Positions 7,721-15,400 of a DNA stretch of 35,773 bases are shown one piece after another. The translations under genes were made by a program, and so were the position numbers. Source of the DNA: Treponema sp. (GTDB lineage Bacteria > Spirochaetota > Spirochaetia > Treponematales > Breznakiellaceae); assembly GCA_031268385.1 (NCBI GenBank), contig JAIRXH010000086.1, positions 1 through 35,773 of the forward strand. The letters are read 5' to 3'. Below the pieces are notes generated by a model that was not told the DNA's origin, ran no database searches, and was given only the letters and a program-made list of their open reading frames with translations. Position 1 is the first letter of the stretch, and each line of letters begins with the position of its first letter.

Positions 7721-8724
7721 TACCGTTCTCCCTGGCCTGTCTGCCCGGCTTCGACCCTGGTAGACGCGCCGGACCGGTTTCCGAGATCCCGCAGGGGGAG
7801 GAAGGAATCAAGATTCCGGTCTATGATCACCGTTCCTTTGTCATCCTTGAAGACTTCTTCGATCATTTCGTAGTAGAGCCGCCTCCTTGTGACATCGGGA
7901 TTCCGGCGGTATTCCGCGTAAACGGCGCTGAAACGGGCCGTATCGCCGCGGGCCATGTTTACCCGTTCCGTGGCGTAGCCTTGGGCCTCCTGTATGATCC
8001 GCTCACGCTCGCCGCGCGCCCTGGGAATTTCGGCGTTGTAGGCCTGCTGGCCTTCGTTGATGAGCCGGTTCATGTCCTGTTCGGCCTTGTTCACATCGTC
8101 AAAGGCCTCCTGGACGCCCGAGGGGGGATCGATGTTCTGAAGCTGAACGGCTATGACGTTAATACCCAGATTGTAGCGGTGAAAGGTTTCGTTCATGGAA
8201 TCAAGCGCGGCGGTCTGTATGGGGCTCCTTTCCGAACTCATGATGTCCATAATCGCGCGATCTCCCACCAGCATGTTGATGACGGAGCGGGACACGTCCC
8301 GTATGGTGCGGGTTCTTTCGTTCACGTTGAAGACCCACGCGTGGGGATCCACGATGCGGTACTGTATGATCCATTCAACATCGGCGATGTTAAGATCGCC
8401 TGTCAGCATGGTGGCTTCGTTTATTTCCCCCGAATAAACGGAGGAAATGCCTGTTTGAAGCGTGCGGAAGCCGAACTGTTCGGTCTGCACGTTTTTTATG
8501 TTTACCTTGTAGGCCTTGTCTATGCCGAAAGGCAGCCTGAACTGAAGGCCCGGCCCCCGGATGACAAGGAATTTCCCGAATCTTGTTATGACCGCCTCTT
8601 CCGACTGATTGACGATAAAAACGCTCGTGGCCAAAAAGATGATGCCAAGGATTACCAGGACGACAATGCCCATTATTCCCGGCGTAAGGAACTTTCCCGT
8701 GTTTGACGGGGTGAAATGTTTCAT
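7720..8724 (-). CDS. hflK: HflK, SPFH-domain modulator of the FtsH protease
   Basis: A 334-residue partner of HflC: a short cytoplasmic N-terminus, a membrane anchor (~15-38), the band-7 domain (VNQSEEAVITRFGKF) and the HflK-typical sequence NIDPPSGVQEAFDDVNKAEQD. It lacks the long Gly/Pro-rich N-terminal tail of the E. coli protein. ATG 8722-8724 follows GGAGG by 4-5 bases. It is the first gene of the operon hflK-hflC-kinase-like gene. An 8-base inverted repeat (8752-8759 and 8774-8781) lies in its upstream region; no convincing -35/-10 pair was found. Confidence 0.93.
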   Translation of the reverse strand: MKHFTPSNTGKFLTPGIMGIVVLVILGIIFLATSVFIVNQSEEAVITRFGKFLVIRGPGLQFRLPFGIDKAYKVNIKNVQTEQFGFRTLQTGISSVYSGEINEATMLTGDLNIADVEWIIQYRIVDPHAWVFNVNERTRTIRDVSRSVINMLVGDRAIMDIMSSERSPIQTAALDSMNETFHRYNLGINVIAVQLQNIDPPSGVQEAFDDVNKAEQDMNRLINEGQQAYNAEIPRARGERERIIQEAQGYATERVNMARGDTARFSAVYAEYRRNPDVTRRRLYYEMIEEVFKDDKGTVIIDRNLDSFLPLRDLGNRSGASTRVEAGQTGQGER

Positions 8725-8751
8725 GAAACCTCCACTTTCAATGTTTTCCGG

Positions 8752-8781
8752 CCGGCTTCCAGTGTCACGTTCTGAAGCCGG
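8752..8781 (-). promoter_or_regulatory. Inverted repeat upstream of hflK
   Basis: Arms ccggcttc (8752-8759) and gaagccgg (8774-8781) are perfect complements 14 bases apart, 28 bases before the hflK start. It may be a leader hairpin or an operator; the sequence does not decide. Confidence 0.35.
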
Positions 8782-8854
8782 TCTCCCTGTAAATTTAAAT
8801 CTTTAGTGGATGAGAGTAAAGGGGGGGGGATCCCGCCGGAATTTCCGGCCCTTC

Positions 8855-8883
8855 TTTACACAAAGCCGTATCGTGTATATAAT
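8855..8883 (+). promoter_or_regulatory. Promoter of the rpoZ-like gene, predicting a leaderless mRNA
   Basis: TTTACA (8855-8860), a 17-base spacer and a perfect TATAAT (8878-8883). Six bases follow before the ATG at 8890, so the expected +1 is the A of the start codon. There is no Shine-Dalgarno sequence. A G9 tract (8821-8829) lies 25 bases upstream of the -35. Confidence 0.75.
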
Positions 8884-8889
8884 TGTTAC

Positions 8890-9096
8890 ATGATATTTCC
8901 TCTGGAAGAATTAATTGAATACAACGGCAATATGTACGAGATCACCTCCGCGGCTTCCCGCAGATCCTATCAGCTTTCCATGATTCGGGACCCGGAAATC
9001 GAAGATAACGACGGCAAGGTCGTATCCCTGGCGGCCCGTCAGGTATTTCAGAAGGAAGTTGAATTCCGTCTGGACCATTCGGCGCCGGAGGAGTGA
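8890..9096 (+). CDS. rpoZ: DNA-directed RNA polymerase omega subunit-like protein
   Basis: A 68-residue protein starting MIFPLEELIEYNGNMYEITSAASRRSYQL and containing GKVVSLAARQVFQKEVEFRL. This follows the omega pattern: a short helix, N-x-Y/F-x-hydrophobic, A-x-x-R, then a loop and V-x-x-A-x-x-x-hydrophobic. Omega helps fold and retain the beta' subunit and contributes to ppGpp binding in some bacteria. An upstream in-frame GTG (8806) is rejected because a strong promoter lies inside that extension. The stop (9094-9096) lies inside the miaA frame. The protein is divergent, so the name is likely rather than certain. Confidence 0.7.
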   Translation: MIFPLEELIEYNGNMYEITSAASRRSYQLSMIRDPEIEDNDGKVVSLAARQVFQKEVEFRLDHSAPEE

Positions 9097-10141
9097 TACG
9101 TCCGGGACTTCTCTTTATACGGAGTCCGCTGCCGCGGGGAAAACGGGGGACCGGGCCGTTCCCGTTTTTGTCCTCTTTGGTCCTACCGCTTCCGGAAAAA
9201 CGGAGGCGCTCGCCCGGCTTTTCAGCAAAGACAGCCTGTTCCCGGATTTCGCCGGAAAGGCCGAAGTAGTTTCCGCCGATTCAATGCAGGTGTACCGGGG
9301 CATGGATATAGGCACCGCCAAGCCTTCTCCCCGGGAAAGGGAAAGACTTCCCCATCATCTTGTAGACATACGTGATCCGCGCGAGCAGTTTAACGCCGGT
9401 GATTTTGTCCGCCTGGCGGGGGAAGCCTGCGAGGATATTTGGCGGCGGGGAAAGCTCCCCGTGGTTTCAGGCGGAACGGGTTTTTATCTGCGGAATTTTA
9501 TCATGGGGCTTCCCGAATCGCCCCCTTCGGACGGGGCGCTGCGGGCCGTCCTCAAGGCCGAACTGGAAAGCCGGGGCGCGGCCTTTTTAATGGAAGAACT
9601 TGCGTCAGGCGATCCGGAAAGCGCCGCCCGCATCCATATCAACGACGAATACCGGCTGCTGCGGGCCTTGGAGGTGCTTCGGCAGACGGGGCGCCCCCTG
9701 AGCGCCTACAGACGGAACGGCGGCAGGGAAGGACGGTTTGACTTCTTTATCGCCGGTATACGCTGTCCCCGGGAAGAACTGTACCGGCGCGTCAATGAGC
9801 GCTGCGCCGCCATGTTTCGTAACGGCCTTGCCGGTGAGGTACGGCGCCTTGCCGAAGCAGGTTACGGTCCCGGCGATCCGGGGCTGCGGGCCATAGGTTA
9901 CCGTGAGTTTTTTACAGGGGACGGGAAAGGCCCCTTTGCCGTTTCGGAGGATCTTGCCGCTGTAGAGGAGCTTGCCGCGAGGAACAGCCGCCGTTACGCC
10001 AAACGGCAGATCGTCTATTTTGCCTCCGTTCCCGGTGTGCGGTGGATAGATACGGAAGGGGAAAGCTCCGGTATGGCGGAGCGTCTTTTCGGTATTCTTT
10101 TTCCCGTGTGGCAATCTTCCTTCCGTCTTCCGGTATCTTGA
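9059..10141 (+). CDS. miaA: tRNA dimethylallyltransferase
   Basis: MiaA transfers a dimethylallyl group to N6 of A37 in tRNAs that read codons beginning with U. The P-loop GPTASGKT (41-48 in this numbering), the DSMQVYRGMDIGTAKP motif, GGTGFYLRNF and the ND-x-x-RLLRALEV motif are all present. The start is the problem: the only conventional codon in frame upstream of the P-loop is TTG 9059, which overlaps rpoZ by 38 bases and has aagg only 3-4 bases away. A good GGAGGAG site (9087-9093) precedes codons with no ATG, GTG or TTG. The function is sure, the N-terminus is not. Confidence 0.93.
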   Translation: MNSVWTIRRRRSDTSGTSLYTESAAAGKTGDRAVPVFVLFGPTASGKTEALARLFSKDSLFPDFAGKAEVVSADSMQVYRGMDIGTAKPSPRERERLPHHLVDIRDPREQFNAGDFVRLAGEACEDIWRRGKLPVVSGGTGFYLRNFIMGLPESPPSDGALRAVLKAELESRGAAFLMEELASGDPESAARIHINDEYRLLRALEVLRQTGRPLSAYRRNGGREGRFDFFIAGIRCPREELYRRVNERCAAMFRNGLAGEVRRLAEAGYGPGDPGLRAIGYREFFTGDGKGPFAVSEDLAAVEELAARNSRRYAKRQIVYFASVPGVRWIDTEGESSGMAERLFGILFPVWQSSFRLPVS

Positions 10142-10166
10142 CCTTTTTGCGCGGCTGCTGCATACT
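10138..10166 (+). promoter_or_regulatory. Promoter for the bS22-like gene and dxs operon
   Basis: TTGACC (10138-10143) overlaps the miaA stop codon and is followed after 17 bases by CATACT (10161-10166). Transcription would start near 10173, leaving a leader of about 48 bases with a small hairpin (10186-10206) directly before the AAGGAG site (10207-10212). Confidence 0.5.
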
Positions 10167-10220
10167 GGAGGAAATTCTGAACACGGGTTCCATTATGGTG
10201 GAATCCAAGGAGACGCCAGA

Positions 10221-10310
10221 GTGCCCTGCGGAAGAAAACGCAAACTGAGAAAGATTGCGACCCACAAACGCAAGAAGAAGCTGCGGAAAAACAGACACAA
10301 GAACAAATAG
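10221..10310 (+). CDS. 29-aa bS22/mS38-like ribosomal protein (AURKAIP1/COX24 domain)
   Basis: A very short gene: GTG 10221, TAG 10308-10310, with AAGGAG (10207-10212) 8 bases upstream. The product begins PCGRKRKLRKIATHKRKKKL and is almost entirely Lys, Arg and His. The arrangement K-I/M-x-T/S-H-K-x-K-K-x-x-R-K-N/x-R matches the AURKAIP1/COX24 domain of mitochondrial mS38 and the small bacterial homologue bS22, which bind the small ribosomal subunit near the decoding region. It lies between miaA and dxs and is easily missed by gene callers. The homology is a judgement from pattern; the ORF with its ribosome site is directly visible. Confidence 0.75.
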   Translation: MPCGRKRKLRKIATHKRKKKLRKNRHKNK

Positions 10311-10370
10311 GGCGCCGGTGAGCAGCGGCAGGTTTATTCGCAAGCGGATACATACCCGGAGGGAACGGCG

Positions 10371-12368
10371 ATGCTCCGTGCGGACCGCGGGTTTGCGTTC
10401 CGTGGCGGGGTTTGTTATTTCCGGTCCCTTTTGGAACAAAAGCAAAAGATGAATTTTTATTCTTTTTTGTCTTCCATTCATGAGCCGGGGGATCTCAAAA
10501 GCCTTGATTTCGGGGAGTTGAACCGGCTTGCGGCCGAGATACGGGAAGAAATAATCCGTACCGTAAGACGCAACGGCGGACATCTGGCTTCCAATCTGGG
10601 CGTGGTGGAATTGACTATTGCCCTGCACCGGGTGTTCAATTCCCCCCGGGACAGGATAGTCTGGGATGTGGGGCATCAGTGTTATGCCCACAAGCTGCTT
10701 ACCGGCCGTTTTGATTCCTTCCGGAGCCTCCGGCGTATGGGCGGAATCTCCGGTTTTCCCAAACGATCCGAAAGTCCCCACGACGCCTTCAACACGGGCC
10801 ATGCCTCGACCTCCGTTTCGGCGGCGCTGGGGCTCCTTGCCGGCGACAGGATACTGGGCGGTAACGCCAGAACTGTCGCGGTAATAGGCGACGGCGCCCT
10901 TACGGGCGGGCTTGCCTACGAGGCCCTTTCCCACGCGGGGCAGCTGGGTCTTCCCCTTGTGGTGATACTCAACGACAACAAGATGTCCATAAGCTCCAGT
11001 GTCGGGGGGCTTTCCAAATATTTAAGCCGCCTTTCCATGAAGCAGAAGTACCAGCTTTTCCGCCGTACCTTTGATTCCCTTGTCAAAAAAATACCCCTGT
11101 GCGGGGAGCTTCTCTTCGCCGTCATACAGAGGCTGAAGCGCGCCGTCAAGGCCGTTTTTTATATGGACAATTTCTTTGTCGATCTGGGATTTGAATATGT
11201 GGGACCTATAGAGGGCCACCACATAAGGCGGCTTGCCGAAGTTTTTGAGGATGTACGGAAGCTGGAAAGGCCCGTGGTGATCCACGTGCTGACGCGCAAG
11301 GGCAAGGGGCTGGGTTCCGCCGAACGGGATCCCGGCGCTTACCATGGAATCGCCGCGCTGGAGCCGGTCTCGGGCGTGGAAACCGCGGCCGGGGGAGGCC
11401 GGCCGTCCTTTACCGGTGCCTTTGGAAAGGCGCTGTTCGAGGCGGCCGCACGGGACGGCCGGGTAACGGCGGTAACGGCGGCCATGGAAAAGGGAACGGG
11501 GCTTTCGGAATTCAGGAAAGCCTTTCCCGGCCGTTTTTTTGATACGGGTATAGCGGAGGAGCACGCGGTTACCTTTGCCGCCGGCCTTGCCGCGCGGGGA
11601 CTCAGGCCGGTGGCCGCCGTCTATTCCACCTTCATGCAGCGCGCCGTGGATCAGGTCATACATGATGTGTGCCTCCAGAATCTGCCGGTGGTTTTTGCCC
11701 TTGACCGCGCCGGGTTTGTCGGGGAAGACGGCGAGACCCATCAGGGGCTTTTCGACATTTCTCTTTTCCGTTCCGCTCCCAATATGACGCTGCTTGCCCC
11801 CGCGGACGGCGCCGAGCTTGCCCTCATGCTGAAGGACGCCCTTGAAGACGGCGGCGGACCGGTGATGATCCGCTATCCCAAGGCTCTCTGTCCGCCCGGG
11901 GAAAGCGCCTTCTCCCTGCCGCTTGAAAGGGGCCGCGGGGTATTTGTACGCCGGGGGGAAGGGGAGATCTGCATAGCTTTTACCGGGGGTCTTTATCCGT
12001 CCGTGAGGGACGCCGCCCTTGCCCTTGCCCTCGACGGAATCTTCCCCGATCTTTACAATCTCCGTTTCCTCAAACCGGTTGACGAAGAATATCTCGCGGG
12101 GATCATCGACTGTTACGCTCTTACGGTGTTTGTTGAGGAGGGAATGCGCGGGGGAGGCTTTGGGGAATACGCCGCCGCGCTTGCGCGGCGCTGCCGGGGA
12201 GATGTGCTTGTGCTCGCGGTCGACGGGCAATACACCGCGCAGGGAACCAGAGGGGAACTCCTTGCCCTTAACCGCCTTGACGGGAACGGAATACGGACGG
12301 GTATTCTTCGTTTCCTTGAAGAAGGAAAAGCGGGACGGAAAGCGGCGGGGATAGTCTCTTTCAGGTGA
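10371..12368 (+). CDS. dxs: 1-deoxy-D-xylulose-5-phosphate synthase
   Basis: DXS condenses pyruvate and glyceraldehyde 3-phosphate, the first step of the MEP isoprenoid pathway; its product also feeds thiamine and pyridoxal synthesis. The thiamine diphosphate motif GDGALTGG (173-180) with NDNKMSIS, and the transketolase-like DRAGFVGEDGETHQG region, are intact. ATG 10371 has an excellent GGAGGG site (10358-10363, 7 bases away) and gives 665 residues. The usual family start corresponds to ATG 10449 (MNFYSFLSSIHEPGDLKSL), which has no ribosome site, so the first 26 residues may be a real extension. DXS and MiaA are linked biologically, since MEP supplies the dimethylallyl donor. Confidence 0.95.
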   Translation: MLRADRGFAFRGGVCYFRSLLEQKQKMNFYSFLSSIHEPGDLKSLDFGELNRLAAEIREEIIRTVRRNGGHLASNLGVVELTIALHRVFNSPRDRIVWDVGHQCYAHKLLTGRFDSFRSLRRMGGISGFPKRSESPHDAFNTGHASTSVSAALGLLAGDRILGGNARTVAVIGDGALTGGLAYEALSHAGQLGLPLVVILNDNKMSISSSVGGLSKYLSRLSMKQKYQLFRRTFDSLVKKIPLCGELLFAVIQRLKRAVKAVFYMDNFFVDLGFEYVGPIEGHHIRRLAEVFEDVRKLERPVVIHVLTRKGKGLGSAERDPGAYHGIAALEPVSGVETAAGGGRPSFTGAFGKALFEAAARDGRVTAVTAAMEKGTGLSEFRKAFPGRFFDTGIAEEHAVTFAAGLAARGLRPVAAVYSTFMQRAVDQVIHDVCLQNLPVVFALDRAGFVGEDGETHQGLFDISLFRSAPNMTLLAPADGAELALMLKDALEDGGGPVMIRYPKALCPPGESAFSLPLERGRGVFVRRGEGEICIAFTGGLYPSVRDAALALALDGIFPDLYNLRFLKPVDEEYLAGIIDCYALTVFVEEGMRGGGFGEYAAALARRCRGDVLVLAVDGQYTAQGTRGELLALNRLDGNGIRTGILRFLEEGKAGRKAAGIVSFR

Positions 12369-13246
12369 AAGGATTGCGGTATCCGGAAGTTCCGCTTCCC
12401 GGCGGCGGCGTTCTTGATTTTTCGGGCCCTCCCCTTGTCATGGGCATTGTCAACTGCAACGGCGATTCCTTTTATCCGCCGAGCCGCGCCCTTGGGGAAG
12501 CCGCCGTTGAAAGGGCCCTTGCCCTTGCCGGGGAAGGGGCGGCGATAATCGATTTGGGGGCGGAATCTTCCCGGCCCGGCGCCGAATACATACCGGCTGG
12601 GGAAGAGGCGGAAAGGCTGCTTCCCGTACTTGAGGGGCTGCGAAAATATTCCCGCGTTCCCGTGTCGGTGGATACGCGGAAGGCGGAAGTCGCCCGTCTT
12701 GCCCTTGACGCGGGCGCCGGCATCATCAACGACATTTCGGGCCTCCAGGATGATCCCCTCATGGCCGGTCTCTGCGCGGAAAGGGGGGCCGCGGTGGTGC
12801 TGATGCACAAACAGGGTGTTCCCCGTACCATGCAGGACGCCCCCCTTTACGCGGACGCCGCCTCCGAAGTGTACGCCTGGCTTGCCGGGGCGGCCCGGCG
12901 CGCGGAAAACGCCGGAATAAAGCGGCGCGGCATCATCCTTGATCCGGGCATAGGCTTCGGCAAAAGGCTTGCCGACAATACCGCCGTTCTTTTTCATCTT
13001 GCGGAAATCTGCCGTGGAGATTATCCTGTATTGGTAGGGCTTTCAAGAAAGTCCTTTATAGGAGAATTGACCGGAAAGCCGGGCCGTGAGCCCCCAGGCG
13101 CGGGCGGAAAGGGCGATATCCTCGCGGGCACGCTGGCCGCGCTGGCCTTCTGTGTGATGAAGGGAGCGTCCATACTCCGGGTGCACGATGTCAGGGAGAC
13201 CGTTTCCCTTGTAAAAGTGCTGGACGGCCTCATGAAAGGACAATAG
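12365..13246 (+). CDS. folP: Dihydropteroate synthase
   Basis: This enzyme joins 6-hydroxymethyl-dihydropterin pyrophosphate to p-aminobenzoate in folate synthesis. The 293-residue TIM barrel shows DLGAESSRPGA, VSVDTRKAEVA, INDISG, MHKQGVPRTMQ, DPGIGFGK and GLSRKSFIG, ending in RVHDV. Loop 1, usually NVTPDSFSDGG, reads NCNGDSFYPPS (30-40): Asn and Ser-Phe are kept but Thr-Pro and the Asp-Gly-Gly turn are lost. Loop 1 touches the pABA/sulfonamide site, so binding may differ. The GTG start overlaps the dxs stop by GTGA. No other folate gene is in this window. Confidence 0.92.
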   Translation: MKGLRYPEVPLPGGGVLDFSGPPLVMGIVNCNGDSFYPPSRALGEAAVERALALAGEGAAIIDLGAESSRPGAEYIPAGEEAERLLPVLEGLRKYSRVPVSVDTRKAEVARLALDAGAGIINDISGLQDDPLMAGLCAERGAAVVLMHKQGVPRTMQDAPLYADAASEVYAWLAGAARRAENAGIKRRGIILDPGIGFGKRLADNTAVLFHLAEICRGDYPVLVGLSRKSFIGELTGKPGREPPGAGGKGDILAGTLAALAFCVMKGASILRVHDVRETVSLVKVLDGLMKGQ

Positions 13247-14083
13247 ATGGAGTGGTTTCAGCGGCTTGATTCTGTATACGATCTGGTACGTCCTGTTCTG
13301 GATGTGGCGCTCCTCGCTTTTCTTCTGTACAAGGCATACGGGCTTCTGGTCAGGACACAGGCGGTTCAGCTTGTCAAGGGTGCGGGTTTCCTCGCGCTGG
13401 TGTACGGCATCGCCTTTCTTTTCAAGCTCACCACGCTCCGCTGGATCCTCACAATGCTGGCGCCCGGCCTTTTTGTGGCCATTGCCATAGTTTTTCAGCC
13501 GGAGCTGCGAAAGATCATCATGCGGCTGGGGCAGGGGGAACTTTTCAGGCCGGACAACAAGCCCCGCATAGGGCAGCTTGAGGCGGTAGTAACCGCCGCG
13601 GAGATACTTGCCCGGCAGAAACGGGGTATGCTCGTGGTGTTTCCCCGCAAGATCAACATCAGGAACATCATCGACACGGGAACCAGATTGAACGCGGAGA
13701 TTTCTTCCAGCCTCATTGTTACGGTCTTTGAATTTGACGGTCCCCTCCATGACGGCGCCATGATCATACAGAGCGGCAGGATAGCGGCGGCCGGCTGTTT
13801 TCTTCCCCTTTCGGAACAGCAGGACATACGGAAGAGTTTCGGTACCCGGCACCGGGCGGCGCTGGGAATGTCGGAGCAGTCCGACGCGGTGATTCTTGTG
13901 GCTTCCGAAGAAACCGGGGCCATCAGTCTTGCCTACGATACCAGGCTGTACTACGACCTTTCGCCTTTGGAGGTGACGCGGAAACTCAAGGAGCTTTTGG
14001 ACAGGGGGGCGCGGAAGGATCCCTCCGCTTCCCTTTTGAACGGGGGCATTGACGGGGGAAAAGATGTTTTCGTTGAACAGTAG
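13247..14083 (+). CDS. cdaA: Diadenylate cyclase (c-di-AMP synthase), CdaA type
   Basis: CdaA makes cyclic di-AMP from two ATP. Three N-terminal membrane segments (~13-32, 42-60, 66-84) anchor a cytoplasmic DAC domain in which the signature DGA (169-171, in PLHDGAMII) and RHR (201-203, in GTRHRAALGMSE) are intact. The 278-residue length is normal. The ATG follows the folP stop with no gap. The next gene encodes a YbbR-domain protein, the usual CdaR partner that modulates CdaA. Glutamine-rich or GlmM partners are not nearby. Confidence 0.95.
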   Translation: MEWFQRLDSVYDLVRPVLDVALLAFLLYKAYGLLVRTQAVQLVKGAGFLALVYGIAFLFKLTTLRWILTMLAPGLFVAIAIVFQPELRKIIMRLGQGELFRPDNKPRIGQLEAVVTAAEILARQKRGMLVVFPRKINIRNIIDTGTRLNAEISSSLIVTVFEFDGPLHDGAMIIQSGRIAAAGCFLPLSEQQDIRKSFGTRHRAALGMSEQSDAVILVASEETGAISLAYDTRLYYDLSPLEVTRKLKELLDRGARKDPSASLLNGGIDGGKDVFVEQ

Positions 14084-15026
14084 AAAGCTCCTTGAAAAGG
14101 TGGCGGACAAATGGCCGGCCAAGGTATTGTCGGTCGCGCTGGCGCTTGTCCTTTCCGTGTTTCACCGCATGAGTACGCTGGAAGACCGCTTCTTTTCGGT
14201 TCCCCTTGTCCTGGAGATGAGCCCCAGCCTTACTCCCGCCACTCCCTACAACCGTATGATACGGGTGACCCTGCGGGGAGACGCCAACAGCATTTTTCCC
14301 ATTCTGGAGGATGATATAGAGGCCTATGTCGATCTTGGAAAGTACAGTACCGCAGGGTCATACCGCGCGCCTGTTCAGGTCCGCAGGCAGGGAACGGCCG
14401 CGGGGGTGGAGTCCCTTGAAATTTCCGTTGATCCCATGGAGATTTCCATTGAACTGGACCGCAAGATCAGCAAGTATGTGCCCATTATCGCGAACATACG
14501 GGGAAACCTTGCCGCCGGTTATGATCTGGTATCCCACACGCTTTCTCCCACCCAGGTGGTGGTTGACGGCCCCATGAACGTGGTGGGGGACATATCGAAG
14601 CTGTACACCGATTTTATCGACCTTGAGGGGAGAAACGCGGATTTTTCCGTTATCGTAAACATTCTTAACCGGGATCCCCTGCTTGCCATCCGGGGATCGG
14701 GGGTCACCGAATTCAGGGGCTTTGTGCAAAGGCTGGTTTCCGTACGGAACATAATGGACATTCCCATCGCGGCGGGCGGCCTTGATCCGCGTTTTGCCGC
14801 GGAACTGAACGTCAAAACGGGCAGCGTCAGGCTGGAAGGTTCCCGGAATGAACTTGACAATTTTGTTCCCTCCGGAACTTTTCTTTCGGTGGACTGCTCG
14901 GCCATAACGGAGCCCGGTGTCTATACCCTGCCGGTAAAGGCGGATCTTCCCCCTTCCTTTAACCTTGTACGGCAGGAGCCCCGGGAAGCCGGGGTAACGG
15001 TAATTGCCGAAGGCGGCCTCCGGTGA
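14064..15026 (+). CDS. ybbR: YbbR-domain protein, CdaR-type regulator of CdaA
   Basis: A 320-residue protein with one N-terminal membrane segment (~18-33, in AKVLSVALALVLSVF) followed by YbbR repeats outside the membrane, with repeated patterns such as DLGKYSTAGSYRAPVQV and the later NLAAGYDLVSHTLSPTQVVVDGP. CdaR proteins bind and tune CdaA. ATG 14064 is chosen over an in-frame TTG at 14049 because a GGGGG-AAA ribosome site lies just before it; it overlaps cdaA by 20 bases. The last residue codon precedes a GTGA overlap with acpS. Confidence 0.9.
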   Translation: MFSLNSRKLLEKVADKWPAKVLSVALALVLSVFHRMSTLEDRFFSVPLVLEMSPSLTPATPYNRMIRVTLRGDANSIFPILEDDIEAYVDLGKYSTAGSYRAPVQVRRQGTAAGVESLEISVDPMEISIELDRKISKYVPIIANIRGNLAAGYDLVSHTLSPTQVVVDGPMNVVGDISKLYTDFIDLEGRNADFSVIVNILNRDPLLAIRGSGVTEFRGFVQRLVSVRNIMDIPIAAGGLDPRFAAELNVKTGSVRLEGSRNELDNFVPSGTFLSVDCSAITEPGVYTLPVKADLPPSFNLVRQEPREAGVTVIAEGGLR

Positions 15027-15400
15027 TCGTGGGAATAGGCGTGGATGTGGTCCATGTAAAACGCCTTGTGCGGTGGCACGCCATACCCGGCCTCCTTGAG
15101 CGTTATTTTCATCCCGATGAATTGAGCACCGTCCGCTCGAAGGGGGGCGGTGAGGATCTTTCCCTTGCCGCCCGTTTCGCCGCCAAAGAGGCTTTCGGCA
15201 AGGCGCTGGGCACCGGTCTTGCCGGCATCGTGCTCAAGGATATAAGGGTTGTGAACAGCCACAACGGCAGACCCGAGATAACGCTGTTTGGCACGGCCCT
15301 TGACGCGCTCAGGGAAAGCGGCGCCGGCAGGGTGCATATTTCCCTTACCCATGAAAGGGACAACGCAATCGCCATGGTAGTGCTGGAAAAACATGAATGA
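15023..15400 (+). CDS. acpS: Holo-[acyl-carrier-protein] synthase
   Basis: AcpS transfers 4'-phosphopantetheine from CoA to a serine of acyl carrier protein, activating it for fatty acid synthesis. The 125-residue length is normal. Magnesium-binding D8 (GIGVDVV) and E56 in RFAAKEAFGKALGTG are present, as is the closing HISLTHERDNAIAMVV. The start GTG overlaps the ybbR stop (GTGA); an 8-base overlap follows with the DUF2225 gene. Confidence 0.94.
   Translation: MIVGIGVDVVHVKRLVRWHAIPGLLERYFHPDELSTVRSKGGGEDLSLAARFAAKEAFGKALGTGLAGIVLKDIRVVNSHNGRPEITLFGTALDALRESGAGRVHISLTHERDNAIAMVVLEKHE

Noticed and set aside
8806-8889. GTG start of rpoZ at 8806
   Set aside because: The TTTACA-TATAAT promoter lies within this extension and there is no ribosome site before 8806.
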